DNA from: an uncultured Bacilli bacterium
GTDB lineage: Bacteria; Bacillota_I; Bacilli_A; RF39; UBA660
NCBI GenBank assembly: GCA_934130165.1
Contig: CAKOXO010000004.1
Location: forward strand, 1-64,000
DNA: 64,000 bases
Direction: 5' to 3'
The notes beneath the pieces were generated by a model, which was not told where the DNA came from, did no database searches, and worked only from the letters and a program-made list of their open reading frames with translations. Positions 9,236 through 18,330 of the stretch are shown in pieces; position 1 is the first letter of the stretch, and each line of letters opens with the position of its first letter. The position numbers and the translations under genes are program-made.

Positions 9236-9259
9236 AACAAAAAAAGGACTATTGTCCTT
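9236..9259 (-). terminator. Terminator of murC
   Basis: AAGGAC / GTCCTT arms (9244-9249 and 9254-9259) with a 4-nt loop sit just past the murC stop and are followed on the minus strand by seven T. Confidence 0.85.
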
Positions 9260-9264
9260 AACTG

Positions 9265-10566
9265 TTAAATTATTTTTTTTAATTCTTCTATTAAATGTGA
9301 AACTGATGCACAACTCATAAAACAGATAACATCATTTTTATAAGGAAGTAATTTAGAAATAGACTTTTCATCTATTATTTCACCATCTTTGATATGATCA
9401 AGTATGATATTAGAATTAACTCCAGGATAATCTTCCTGTCTTTCTCTATTTGAATCAATTTCTGTCATAAATACTTTATCTGCAATAGATAAGGAACTAA
9501 TAAACTCTTTAGTGAAATCCTTAGTTCTTGAATAAGTATTTGGTTTAAATACTACAACTAATTTTTTATCTGGATATTTCTGCTTAATTGCTTCTAAGGT
9601 TACCTTTATTTCAGTTGGATGATGTGCATAATCATCTATTATTGTTGTATCTTTTACTTTTTCTTCAGCAAAACGTCTTTTAGCATTTTTAAAAGTTTGA
9701 AGTGATTTTTCAATTGTCTCTTTAGAAATTCCTAAATTTTTACACATAATAATAGCTGCAACAGCATCTAGAATCATATGTTTTCCGTATAGTGGAATAT
9801 TAAAGCTTCCATATAATTCATTCTTAATAATTATATCAAAAGAAGAGCCTTTTTCTGTTAAGCTAATGTTATCTATAACAACATCATTATTACTATTAAA
9901 GCCATAAAAAAGTGTATTAGTTTTATAATCTATTTTTCTAATTTCTTCATTATCCCCACATACTACTACTAAATCTTTAGTTTGATTGGCAAATTTTTCA
10001 AATGTATTACGTATATCATCTATATCTTTATAACATTCTAAATGTTCCGGTTCAATATTAGTTATAACTGAATACTTAGGATGATATGCTAAAAAGTGTC
10101 TATTAAATTCATCACATTCAATTACAAAATATTTATTCTTTCTATCTACGTAGCCATCTCCAGCACCAACAAAATAATTACATCCAACACTTTCTTCTAA
10201 AATATGTCTTATTAGTGATGAGGTAGTCGTTTTACCATGAGTACCAGCAACACCAATAGTATCAAACATATCAACAACCTCACCTACTATTTCATTATAT
10301 TTTTTTATAGTAAGGCCAGCTTCACGTACTCTTTTAAGTTCTTTATGATCTTCTTTAAATGCTACTGAATATGTAACTATTGTATCCTTATCAATATCAT
10401 GATCATTATCATAATATATTTTAATTTTTCTATCATCTAATCCTTTTTGAGTAAATTTATAATCTTTAGCATCATCATATCCAGATACTTCGTTTCCTAA
10501 ATCTGCTAAAATTTGTGCTAATGTTGACATTCCTGTTCCTTTTATACCAATGCAATAATATTTCAT
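9265..10566 (-). CDS. murC: UDP-N-acetylmuramate--L-alanine ligase
   Basis: Cytoplasmic Mur ligase that adds L-Ala to UDP-MurNAc using ATP, the first peptide step of peptidoglycan synthesis. The N-terminal UDP-binding Rossmann motif GIKGTGMS is at residues 7-14. The ATP loop GTHGKTTT is at 108-115, the central HLE motif is in EPEHLECYK (about 172-180), and the C-terminal signature DDYAHHPTEI is at 311-320. Its 433 residues are slightly below the usual 450-490. It is monocistronic, with its own promoter and terminator. Its presence is the best evidence in the window that the organism builds a wall. Confidence 0.96.
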   Translation of the reverse strand: MKYYCIGIKGTGMSTLAQILADLGNEVSGYDDAKDYKFTQKGLDDRKIKIYYDNDHDIDKDTIVTYSVAFKEDHKELKRVREAGLTIKKYNEIVGEVVDMFDTIGVAGTHGKTTTSSLIRHILEESVGCNYFVGAGDGYVDRKNKYFVIECDEFNRHFLAYHPKYSVITNIEPEHLECYKDIDDIRNTFEKFANQTKDLVVVCGDNEEIRKIDYKTNTLFYGFNSNNDVVIDNISLTEKGSSFDIIIKNELYGSFNIPLYGKHMILDAVAAIIMCKNLGISKETIEKSLQTFKNAKRRFAEEKVKDTTIIDDYAHHPTEIKVTLEAIKQKYPDKKLVVVFKPNTYSRTKDFTKEFISSLSIADKVFMTEIDSNRERQEDYPGVNSNIILDHIKDGEIIDEKSISKLLPYKNDVICFMSCASVSHLIEELKKII

Positions 10567-10587
10567 CTAATCACTTCTTTCTCTATT

Positions 10588-10616
10588 ATTATAATCTATG
10601 CTTAATAAATTGTAAA
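10588..10616 (-). promoter_or_regulatory. Promoter of murC
   Basis: TTTACA (10611-10616), a 17-bp spacer and a perfect TATAAT (10588-10593) lie about 20 bp ahead of the murC start. Confidence 0.8.
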
Positions 10617-10627
10617 TGTTATTACTC

Positions 10628-11689
10628 TTAAGTGCTGATTTTTGTCACATTTTTTACTTCTTTTTTTATATCCTTTTTAAAAAATAAATAGGTTGTTCTA
10701 GCTAATAAATATAGAGGTAGTGCAATCATTATTCCTAAAGCACCTCCAACTACTCCACCTAACCAAACTAAAATAATTGTTATTAGTGGACTAACATTAT
10801 TTGTTTTTCCATATATTTTTGGAGATATAAAGTAACTATCTATAGTTGGCGCAACAATACATACAATAATTGTTAATATTAATAATTTATAAGAAATTGA
10901 GGTAGCAATAACAACACCTAAAATGTTAGTAGCTATTCCACCAAAGTATGGTATTACAGTGGTAATTGATGCTAATATTCCTAAAAGTAACCAATTAGGA
11001 TGCCCTATTACTAGAAATAGGATTGAATATTCAAAAAATTGAATTATCATAAATGTTATTAATCCTTTAATATAATTACTAATTTCTATATCAACACACT
11101 TAAGATATTTATAAAATTTATTTGATATATTTTTAGAAAAAAGTCCTATCTTTTCTTTTATTTTATCCATTCCACTTAAAAAATAAATTCCAGTTATAAA
11201 ACCTATTATAAATTTTGCACTAAAAGATATAGATCTATTAAAAAATATAATTACACCATTACTTAAAAATTTACTTAATTTTTTCAAAAGTAAATTTATA
11301 TAAACTGACAATTCTATTTCTACTTTTCCTAAGTTTAAGTTGTATTTACTTGATGTAGTATCTAATACTTTAATTATATATTTATAAAAAAGTCCTAATT
11401 GATCATATAACAAGGGAATTGTTATTACTAGTAATGCTATTAAAATCAAAAGTACTGCAACTGTAATAATTAATACTGCCATTTTTTTACTAATGCCCTT
11501 ATCCATTAAGGTATGTAATAATGGATTTAGAGAATAAGCAAAACAAAAGGCTATAATAAATGGTAGTAGTAAAGATAAAAATTTTATAATAGTATTATAC
11601 CAAATACCTATATTTGAAAAACCAATATAAAAAAGAAGCATCAACGCTGTAAAATTGATAACTTTGTAATTAAGTTTATTAGAAAACAT
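10628..11689 (-). CDS. AI-2E family (PerM/YtvI-like) membrane protein
   Basis: A 353-residue polytopic membrane protein with about eight hydrophobic helices. A long soluble-looking segment after the third helix and a C-terminal PLYLLAR stretch are typical of the AI-2E/UPF0118 family. Members range from autoinducer-2 exporters to sodium/proton antiporters and channels, so the substrate is open. It starts 5 bp after the dtd stop with GGAGTGATTAA ahead of ATG. It is the last gene of the comN-secDF-relA-dtd group. The co-transcription looks like a lineage-conserved housekeeping arrangement rather than a functional pathway. Confidence 0.85.
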   Translation of the reverse strand: MFSNKLNYKVINFTALMLLFYIGFSNIGIWYNTIIKFLSLLLPFIIAFCFAYSLNPLLHTLMDKGISKKMAVLIITVAVLLILIALLVITIPLLYDQLGLFYKYIIKVLDTTSSKYNLNLGKVEIELSVYINLLLKKLSKFLSNGVIIFFNRSISFSAKFIIGFITGIYFLSGMDKIKEKIGLFSKNISNKFYKYLKCVDIEISNYIKGLITFMIIQFFEYSILFLVIGHPNWLLLGILASITTVIPYFGGIATNILGVVIATSISYKLLILTIIVCIVAPTIDSYFISPKIYGKTNNVSPLITIILVWLGGVVGGALGIMIALPLYLLARTTYLFFKKDIKKEVKNVTKIST

Positions 11690-11693
11690 TTAA

Positions 11694-12128
11694 TCACTCC
11701 TCTATAATAATCGTTACAGGACCATTATTTTCTATATTCAACTTCATATCACTACCAAAAATACCTTGTTTTACTTCTATGTATTTACTTAATTCATTGT
11801 TAAAATAATCATATAATTTTTCTGCCTCGCTACTTTTCATTGCATCTATATAACTAGGCCTATTTCCCTTTTTCACATTGGCATAAAGGGTAAATTGTGA
11901 TATTGATAAAATACTGCCACCTATATCTAATATTGATTTATTCATAATATGATTATTATCATCAAAAATTCTTAATTTTATTATTTTATTTACTATTTTA
12001 TCTATTTTTTCATAAGTATCATTCTTACTAAAACCTACTAAAATAGTTAACCCTTCATTTATTTTACCAACTATTTTATTATCTACTTCTACAGATGAAG
12101 ATAAAACTCTTTGAATAACAACCTTCAT
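11694..12128 (-). CDS. dtd: D-aminoacyl-tRNA deacylase
   Basis: Hydrolyses D-amino acids (and glycine mischarged on tRNA-Ala) from tRNA, a chirality checkpoint before the ribosome. The 144-residue length is normal. The SQFTL motif is at residues 77-81, KKGNRPSY follows, and the cross-subunit NGPVT motif is near 135-139. The start ATG overlaps the relA stop (ATGA), so translation is coupled to relA. The relA-dtd pairing is common in Firmicutes. Confidence 0.96.
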   Translation of the reverse strand: MKVVIQRVLSSSVEVDNKIVGKINEGLTILVGFSKNDTYEKIDKIVNKIIKLRIFDDNNHIMNKSILDIGGSILSISQFTLYANVKKGNRPSYIDAMKSSEAEKLYDYFNNELSKYIEVKQGIFGSDMKLNIENNGPVTIIIEE

Positions 12129-14278
12129 CGCATTAATCTTTCTACTCTATAGATATACTGTTGTTTATCAAGTTCTAACAATAATCTATTTAACTGTTCT
12201 AATCCCCTAACATAAACACCTAATTCGTATACCATTTCATCTGTCTTACTAATAGTTTTAACACTATCAATATTAATATTCAAAATAGATATTTTTTGAA
12301 CTATATCAGGCATTTTATTTTCATTAGTATTAGAATACAAAACAAGTAAAGTTAAATACTTTTTATCTTGATTCAATGTATCATTCCAATTAACTGGGAC
12401 AGTTCTATTTTCTAACATTGAAATATTATGACAGTTCCTCCTATGTACGCTTATTCCATTACCTTTTGTAATATATCCTACTATTTCATCTCCGTATATA
12501 GGATTGCAACAATTAGCTAAATTTACTTTTACCTTATCTATTCCTGATACTATTATATCTGTATCAAGTTGCTTTGGAGCCATTTTAACAATTTTAGGAA
12601 CTGGAACTTCCTTATATTTATCAATTATATTAATAACTGAATTAGGAGAGTTTTTGCCATTACCAACAACTAAATATATCTCTTCTAGGGAATTTGTTTT
12701 TAGACTGTCACATATTTTCTTGATGTTTTCTTCACTAAAAAATTCATTAAATGAAAGTTTTCTTTTTCTTAATTCTTTTTCTAAATTATATTTTCCTCGT
12801 TCAATATATAATTCTCTCTCATTCTTAGAAAAATATGATTTAATCTTATTTTTTGTTTGAGTAGCTTTTACTATATTTATCCATTCTTTTGAAGGAGATG
12901 AGTTTTTATTTGTATTAATCTTTACTATATCATTACTTTTTAACTCATAATTTAGTGGAACTATATTATTATTTACAATTGCTCCAACAGTTGTTTCTCC
13001 AACTCTTGTATGAATTTTGTAGGCAAAATCAATTGGTGTTGCTCCCTTAGGAAGTTCAATAATATCACCTTTAGGTGTAAATACATAAATATTATTATTT
13101 AACACCTCATCAGTTACACTATGAACAAATTCTTCGCTACTCATTTTGTCATTTTTTAAATCCATAATTGATTTAAAAAATTGTAGTTTTTGTTCTGTAG
13201 TTGACTGCATCGTTGCTTTTGCATCTTTATTTTCTTTGTAAGCCCAGTGAGATGCTATACCATTTTCTGCTACTTCGTCCATATCATAGGTTCTTATTTG
13301 AATCTCAAACAAATATCCATCAAGTCCAAATACTGTTGTATGAAGTGATTGATACATATTTGGTTTAGGCATTGCTATATAATCTTTAAATCTACGTGGC
13401 AATGGTCTAAACTTTGAATGAATTATTCCTAATGCTAAATAGCACTCTTGTTCAGTATGGACCAATATTCTTAATCCTAATAAATCATAAATATCACTAA
13501 ACTTTTTACCTTTATTTAACTTGTTATAGATACTATATATACTTTTACTTCTACCCTTTATTTCATGAACAATATTATGTTCAGTTAAAAGACTAGTTAC
13601 TTCCTGAAGCATTTCATATACTGTTTTATCTCTTTCTAGTTTAGTATTGTTAAGTTTCTCTGCAATATCATAAAAAACATCAGGTTTTAAATATCTCAAA
13701 GACAAATCCTCAAGTTCACTCTTTATTTTATGAATACCTAAATGATCTCCAATAGGAGCTAGAATTCTTAATGCTTCCTTGGCAATTTTTTTCTGTTTAA
13801 CCTCAGGTAGTGCCCACAATGTTCTCATATTATGTAATCTATCAGCAAGTTTTACAATAATTACCCTAACATCTTCACTAATACCTACTATTATTTTTTT
13901 ATAGTAATCAATTAAATAATCGTTTTCTGTAGAAAAATGGATTTTAGATAATTTTGTAACACCTTGTACAAGCTTTGTTACCTCACTACCAAAAATATCT
14001 CTCATTTCGTCTTCAGTACAATCAGTATCTTCTAAAACATCATGTAAAAGTGCAGCTTGTATTGTTTCACTATCTGCATAAATTGAGGTTAAAATAATAG
14101 CAACATTTAAGGGGTGAATAATATATTCTTCCCCACTTTTTCTAAATTGCCCCTTATGTTTTACCTCGGCAAAACGATAAGCCTTTTCAATATTTTCTAA
14201 TTCTTTCTTGTCTGTAATATATGAACGAACTCTGATTAGTAAATCATCAAGCGTTTCCGTCTCTTTTTCTTTTGACAT
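12125..14278 (-). CDS. relA: Bifunctional (p)ppGpp synthetase/hydrolase RelA/SpoT family
   Basis: Stringent-response enzyme that makes and degrades (p)ppGpp. An N-terminal HD hydrolase domain has HDVLEDT at residues 79-85. The synthetase domain includes RGRSKSIYSIYNKL and KPNMYQSLHTTV. A TGS domain follows (ELPKGATPIDFAYKIHTRVG), then a conserved zinc-finger-like CCNPIYGDEI...HRRNCHN block and a C-terminal ACT domain. The 717-residue length is standard for long Rel proteins. Both active-site motifs look intact, so it is probably bifunctional. GGTAGGTGAT precedes ATG; 15 bp separate it from secDF. The gene ends in TGA, direct evidence that UGA is a stop here. Confidence 0.97.
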   Translation of the reverse strand: MSKEKETETLDDLLIRVRSYITDKKELENIEKAYRFAEVKHKGQFRKSGEEYIIHPLNVAIILTSIYADSETIQAALLHDVLEDTDCTEDEMRDIFGSEVTKLVQGVTKLSKIHFSTENDYLIDYYKKIIVGISEDVRVIIVKLADRLHNMRTLWALPEVKQKKIAKEALRILAPIGDHLGIHKIKSELEDLSLRYLKPDVFYDIAEKLNNTKLERDKTVYEMLQEVTSLLTEHNIVHEIKGRSKSIYSIYNKLNKGKKFSDIYDLLGLRILVHTEQECYLALGIIHSKFRPLPRRFKDYIAMPKPNMYQSLHTTVFGLDGYLFEIQIRTYDMDEVAENGIASHWAYKENKDAKATMQSTTEQKLQFFKSIMDLKNDKMSSEEFVHSVTDEVLNNNIYVFTPKGDIIELPKGATPIDFAYKIHTRVGETTVGAIVNNNIVPLNYELKSNDIVKINTNKNSSPSKEWINIVKATQTKNKIKSYFSKNERELYIERGKYNLEKELRKRKLSFNEFFSEENIKKICDSLKTNSLEEIYLVVGNGKNSPNSVINIIDKYKEVPVPKIVKMAPKQLDTDIIVSGIDKVKVNLANCCNPIYGDEIVGYITKGNGISVHRRNCHNISMLENRTVPVNWNDTLNQDKKYLTLLVLYSNTNENKMPDIVQKISILNINIDSVKTISKTDEMVYELGVYVRGLEQLNRLLLELDKQQYIYRVERLMR

Positions 14279-14293
14279 AAAGTCATCACCTAC

Positions 14294-16570
14294 CTAGCAA
14301 TTAACACCTTTTACTTTCTTTTCTTCATAATCATCTTTATATACTTTTTTCTTCTTTTCTTTACTTTTACTTTCAAATAATATAAATAAAACTGTTGCTA
14401 TATATATAGATGAGTAAGTACCTGTTATTAATCCAAATAGCATTGCTAAATTAAATGTTAAAATACCACTTGATCCTAAGAATATTAATGCAAGTACTGG
14501 AAGTAATGTTGTTACTGATGTATATATTGTTCTAACAAAAGTTTCTCTTATACTTAAGTTACATACTTCTTTTAGTTCATCTTTTGTATATTTCTTATCT
14601 TTATTTATATTTTCCCTAATTCTATCGAATGATACTATTGTATCATTTATTGAATAACCAATTATTGCTAAAACTGCTGCAATAAACATTACAGATATTT
14701 CTATATGGAATATAGAGAATAATGCGAAAATCATTAATACGTCATGAATAAGAGCAATAACAGCAGAAATTGCATAACTAAACTTAAATCTAATAGACAT
14801 ATAAATAATTATACCTAATATAGCAAATAATACAGAAATAATGGCATTTTTAGTTAATTCTTTTTTTACTACATTAGAAACTACACCTATATTTACTTTT
14901 GCATCACTATATTTATTTTCAAAATATTTATTTATTTCATCTATTTTTTTAGCATTAAGTACGTTATCAACATTGATAACAAACTCGCTATCACCTTTTG
15001 TATAATCAACTAAATTCAAATCTAAATCTTTCATAGCTTTATTGATATCTGATTTAGTAACTTTCTCATTAGTTTCTACAGTTATATCACTACCAGCTTT
15101 ATAATCAATACTTAAATTAAAGCCTCTAGTAAACATTAAAACGGCACCTATAATAATTATAGTTCCTGATAAAACTGCGAAAAATTTAGTATGCTTTAAG
15201 AAATTAACATTTTTAAATGGAATCTTTTTCACTTCTTCATTTTTACTTACATCTGGAATATCTTTTTTATCTACGTTTATAAATAGTTTTAATTTATCAT
15301 CAAAGAATTTAGTTTTTACAAATATATTTAATAAAATTCTTGTTATAAATACCATAGTAAACATCGTTACCATAACAGTTATTATAAGTACAGTAGCAAA
15401 TCCTTTAACACTACTTTCACCAAATTTAAACATTATAATTGCAACTAAAAGAGTTGTTAAGTTAGAGTCTAGGATTGCTCTTAAAGATGTTTTAGTTCCC
15501 TCTTTAAAGGCATTTTGCAAGCTTTTTCCTTTATATAGTTCATCTTTTATACGAGCAAAAGTTATTACATTTGCATCTACTGCCATACCTATACCTAGAA
15601 CTAAGGCAGCAATACCAGGAAGCGTTAAAACTCCACCAATTAACCAGAATACAAAGAATACTAAAAATGTATATAATAGCATAGCTATTGATGAAATTAA
15701 TCCTGCAAAATGATATACAACTAGTAATAATATTATGATTAGAGCTATACCAATTATTCCTGCTACTAATGTTTTTGTTAATGTGGCATCACCAAATGAT
15801 GCTCCAACTGTTTTTGATGAAATTTCAGTTACTTTTGAAGGAAGGGAACCACTATTAATTAAATCAACTAAATTTTCAACTTCCTCTTGCTCAAAATTAC
15901 CTTGAATTATAACATTTGAAGCAAATCCTTCTGATACTGTTGCAGCACTTAAACAATTAGATTCAGAAGTACCACATAATTGTTTTTCATTATTATAACT
16001 ATTTTTTTCGCTATTGTAGTCTAACCATATTACAATAGTATTATTAGTTTTTTTTGAAATTTTGTTAGTAACTTGATAGAATTTATCTTTATCCTTTACA
16101 GTTAATAAAACTGCTGGATTTCCTGATGAATCTTCACTAACTTTAGCACCACCAGCTTTTAATACATCACTGTTCATTAGTAAATTATCATCAGTATCTC
16201 TAAATGATAATGTAGCAACAGTAGAAAGCTGATTTCTAGCTTCCTCTGGGTTTGTAACTCCAGCTAGTTTTACTCTTATTTTATCATTTCCTTCTAGAAT
16301 AATTTCAGGTTCACTTACTCCTAGTGAATCTATTCTTTTACTTAATGTTTTATATGTTGCTGTAAGTTTTTCTTTAGTCATTTTAGAGCCATCAATACTT
16401 TCAACTTTATATAAAACCTCAAATCCACCTTGCAAATCAAGTCCAAATTTTAAATCTTTGAAAATTGGAATTAATGCAAAACAGACACCAATAATAATAG
16501 CTATCATAACACTAACTGATACTATTACTTTCCTCTTTTGTTCTTTTTTATCTTCATTATTTTTTTTCAT
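14294..16570 (-). CDS. secDF: SecD-SecF fusion protein of the Sec translocon
   Basis: Proton-driven membrane component that helps pull proteins through SecYEG. It is a single fused chain of 758 residues, as in many Bacilli, with two sets of six helices. The SecD half shows FGLDLQGGFEVLYKV near residue 38 and the transmembrane motif GMAVDANVITFARI. The SecF half carries LSIDYKAGSD and YSINDTIVSFDRIREN. ATG 16570 follows GAGGTG and lies one base after the TAA of the upstream gene, so the two are translationally coupled. An upstream in-frame ATG (16585) has no suitable ribosome binding site. The charged tail ends in lysine-rich sequence. Confidence 0.96.
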   Translation of the reverse strand: MKKNNEDKKEQKRKVIVSVSVMIAIIIGVCFALIPIFKDLKFGLDLQGGFEVLYKVESIDGSKMTKEKLTATYKTLSKRIDSLGVSEPEIILEGNDKIRVKLAGVTNPEEARNQLSTVATLSFRDTDDNLLMNSDVLKAGGAKVSEDSSGNPAVLLTVKDKDKFYQVTNKISKKTNNTIVIWLDYNSEKNSYNNEKQLCGTSESNCLSAATVSEGFASNVIIQGNFEQEEVENLVDLINSGSLPSKVTEISSKTVGASFGDATLTKTLVAGIIGIALIIILLLVVYHFAGLISSIAMLLYTFLVFFVFWLIGGVLTLPGIAALVLGIGMAVDANVITFARIKDELYKGKSLQNAFKEGTKTSLRAILDSNLTTLLVAIIMFKFGESSVKGFATVLIITVMVTMFTMVFITRILLNIFVKTKFFDDKLKLFINVDKKDIPDVSKNEEVKKIPFKNVNFLKHTKFFAVLSGTIIIIGAVLMFTRGFNLSIDYKAGSDITVETNEKVTKSDINKAMKDLDLNLVDYTKGDSEFVINVDNVLNAKKIDEINKYFENKYSDAKVNIGVVSNVVKKELTKNAIISVLFAILGIIIYMSIRFKFSYAISAVIALIHDVLMIFALFSIFHIEISVMFIAAVLAIIGYSINDTIVSFDRIRENINKDKKYTKDELKEVCNLSIRETFVRTIYTSVTTLLPVLALIFLGSSGILTFNLAMLFGLITGTYSSIYIATVLFILFESKSKEKKKKVYKDDYEEKKVKGVNC

Positions 16571-16571
16571 G

Positions 16572-16823
16572 TTACACCTCTTCATTGTTTTTGTTTTTCA
16601 AATAGATACTCAATCTTTTATTATCTACATGAATAATATCACTAACTACATCTGATAGCATTAAGTTTTTTGACTTTCTCCATTTAGTTTCAATTAAATA
16701 TTTCCAAATATCAATTTCTTTGATTTTAGAAAAATTAAGTCTTTTTAATTCTTGTAGTTTAGCATGTAATGCGGGTTTAACTCGCTCATACAATTCTTTT
16801 TCTGAATTAAATTCAAAATCCAT
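16572..16823 (-). CDS. ComN-like post-transcriptional regulator
   Basis: An 83-residue, mostly helical, cytoplasmic protein resembling the ComN/YrzD family (annotated as a post-transcriptional regulator of competence mRNA, also linked to the division site in Bacillus). Recognisable features are the conserved N-terminal helix with VKPALHAKLQEL and the motif IDIWKYLIETKWRK. Position directly upstream of secDF is the arrangement known in Bacillus and supports the call. ATG 16823 is 7 nt from AAGGTGAT. Alternatives at 16832 and 16835 overlap that site. No competence genes are seen in the window, so the role here is open. Confidence 0.75.
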   Translation of the reverse strand: MDFEFNSEKELYERVKPALHAKLQELKRLNFSKIKEIDIWKYLIETKWRKSKNLMLSDVVSDIIHVDNKRLSIYLKNKNNEEV

Positions 16824-16856
16824 ATAGATCATCACCTTATCTTTTGAACCACTTTA

Positions 16857-16890
16857 ATTATATCTAAAATAAGAAAAAATTAAAAGTAAA
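16857..16890 (-). promoter_or_regulatory. Possible promoter of the comN-secDF-relA-dtd operon
   Basis: A perfect TATAAT (16857-16862) precedes the ComN ribosome binding site. The nearest TTTACT is 21 bp upstream, too far to be ideal, so only the -10 is convincing. Confidence 0.4.
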
Positions 16891-16902
16891 TTTGAAATAT
16901 TT

Positions 16903-16933
16903 AAAAAAAATATACTATTTTGTAATAGTATAT
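16903..16933 (-). terminator. Terminator of the 16915 gene
   Basis: Ten-bp arms ATATACTATT / AATAGTATAT (16910-16919 and 16924-16933) with a 4-nt loop contain the stop codon. A T run follows on the minus strand. Confidence 0.85.
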
Positions 16934-17346
16934 TCACTCTTTTTATCCATCTCTTGGAACTTTTCATTTTCCTTTTCTATTCTTTTTAAGGTTATCATTT
17001 CATCTAATGTTAGAGGAAAGCCACCTTTGCCACTGACTAATCTATAAAACTCTGGACCTGACTTTGAATAACCGCATACAAGTCTTTTTATTTGCCCTTT
17101 ATCTAAATCAGTATCTAGGTTATGAAAATAATTTTCTCCATCACTAACTCCAAATTTATCAATAATTTCCATAGTATTAACAGCTTGCTTTAATGTTTCT
17201 ATTCTGGTTTTTCTTTTACTATTTTCACAATTTACTCCAATATAAGATGTTGCATAATTTACCCAATCATTGTATCTTTCTTCATACATTAGATCTTTTC
17301 CTTTTAATATAACGTCGCAACTTCTACTAGCTAATTGTTCTTTCAT
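16915..17346 (-). CDS. Hypothetical protein, 143 aa
   Basis: No family recognised. The product is soluble and mixed helical, with two cysteines in the first third and a KGGFPLTLDEMITLKR stretch near the C-terminus. GAGGGGG precedes two in-frame ATGs: 17355 is only 2 nt away, while 17346 is about 11 nt away and is preferred. It has a near-consensus promoter and its own terminator, so it is a strongly supported independent gene despite lacking a known domain. It shares a 12-bp promoter motif with the 40227-40532 gene. Confidence 0.75.
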   Translation of the reverse strand: MKEQLASRSCDVILKGKDLMYEERYNDWVNYATSYIGVNCENSKRKTRIETLKQAVNTMEIIDKFGVSDGENYFHNLDTDLDKGQIKRLVCGYSKSGPEFYRLVSGKGGFPLTLDEMITLKRIEKENEKFQEMDKKSEYTITK

Positions 17347-17374
17347 AATTAACATTCCCCCTCAAATTGCGCAT

Positions 17375-17403
17375 ATTGTATCATAAAAGGAACAATTTGT
17401 CAA
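17375..17403 (-). promoter_or_regulatory. Near-consensus promoter of the 16915 gene
   Basis: Perfect TTGACA (17398-17403), a 17-bp spacer and TACAAT (17375-17380). The start region reads TACAATATGCGC, a motif repeated at 40549-40560. The -35 abuts the upstream xer stop codon. Confidence 0.85.
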
Positions 17404-18303
17404 TTAATCATCTTTTTTAGCCCTAGGAAAACTGTTGTAGTAAACCTCTTTTAATCTATCGGTAGTAACATGAGTATACACTTGTGTAGCACTTATGCTT
17501 TCATGTCCTAGTAGTTTTTGCACACTTAATAAATCACAGCCTTCATTTAATAAATGAGTAGCAAAAGAATGTCTCAACATATGAGGAGATATATTTTTTG
17601 TTATAGTAGTTTTTTTAATTAAATCATTCAAGATATATCTAACTCCTCTTTCAGTAAGTTTATCTCCCAAATGATTTAAAAATAAATATTCATTTTCTTT
17701 TTTTAATAAGGAAGGTCTACCTTCTTTTATATATTTATTTAATATATCCTCACAATATTCTCCATATTCTACATTTCTTTCTTTACTACCCTTACCAAAT
17801 ATTAGTATTTTTCTATCAGACTTATTAATATCTTTAAGCTTTATATTAACTAATTCGCCAACTCTTACACCAGTTGCATATAACATTTCTAAAATGAGTA
17901 AATCCCTTTGTCCTGTATCTTTACTAGTATCAGGAACTTTAAATAATTCTTCTAGTTCATTATATTCAAAGTATCTTGGTAATTTTTTTGATTTTTTTTG
18001 TCCATTTAACAGAGCAAAAACATTATTTTCAATAACGTTTTTATTGACTAAATATTTATAAAAGCCTCTTAAAGAACTTAATTTTCTATTTATTGATGAA
18101 TTATTATCGCCTCTTGCATCCTTTAAATACATTAAATATAATCTAGTATCACTATATTCAATCTTCTCATAATCAATGCATTCTTTTTTACAGTAATTTA
18201 AAAATTCTATAATATCTGTCTTATAACTACTTACCGTATATTTAGAGTATGATTTTTGGTATAGCAAATAATCTAGGTAACTATCTAACATTGTATTTTC
18301 CAT
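17404..18303 (-). CDS. Tyrosine recombinase of the XerC/XerD family
   Basis: Site-specific recombinase likely to resolve chromosome dimers at dif. The N-terminal SAM-like core-binding domain covers about residues 1-100. The catalytic domain shows Arg147 (ATGVRVGEL), Lys171 (KGSKERN), His241/Arg244 (HMLRHS), His267 (LLGHES) and nucleophile Tyr276 (QVYTHV), a complete pentad. The 299-residue length is standard. It sits among housekeeping genes rather than next to phage genes, which favours a Xer role over an integrase. Whether it is XerC or XerD cannot be decided by eye. Confidence 0.93.
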   Translation of the reverse strand: MENTMLDSYLDYLLYQKSYSKYTVSSYKTDIIEFLNYCKKECIDYEKIEYSDTRLYLMYLKDARGDNNSSINRKLSSLRGFYKYLVNKNVIENNVFALLNGQKKSKKLPRYFEYNELEELFKVPDTSKDTGQRDLLILEMLYATGVRVGELVNIKLKDINKSDRKILIFGKGSKERNVEYGEYCEDILNKYIKEGRPSLLKKENEYLFLNHLGDKLTERGVRYILNDLIKKTTITKNISPHMLRHSFATHLLNEGCDLLSVQKLLGHESISATQVYTHVTTDRLKEVYYNSFPRAKKDD

Positions 18304-18330
18304 TTCTCATATCGCCTCTTTACTACATCT

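Noticed and set aside
12125..12127. UGA read as tryptophan (code 4), as in Mollicutes
   Set aside because: relA, the UDG-family gene and others end in TGA with a following gene in place, and no UGA is needed inside any clear reading frame.
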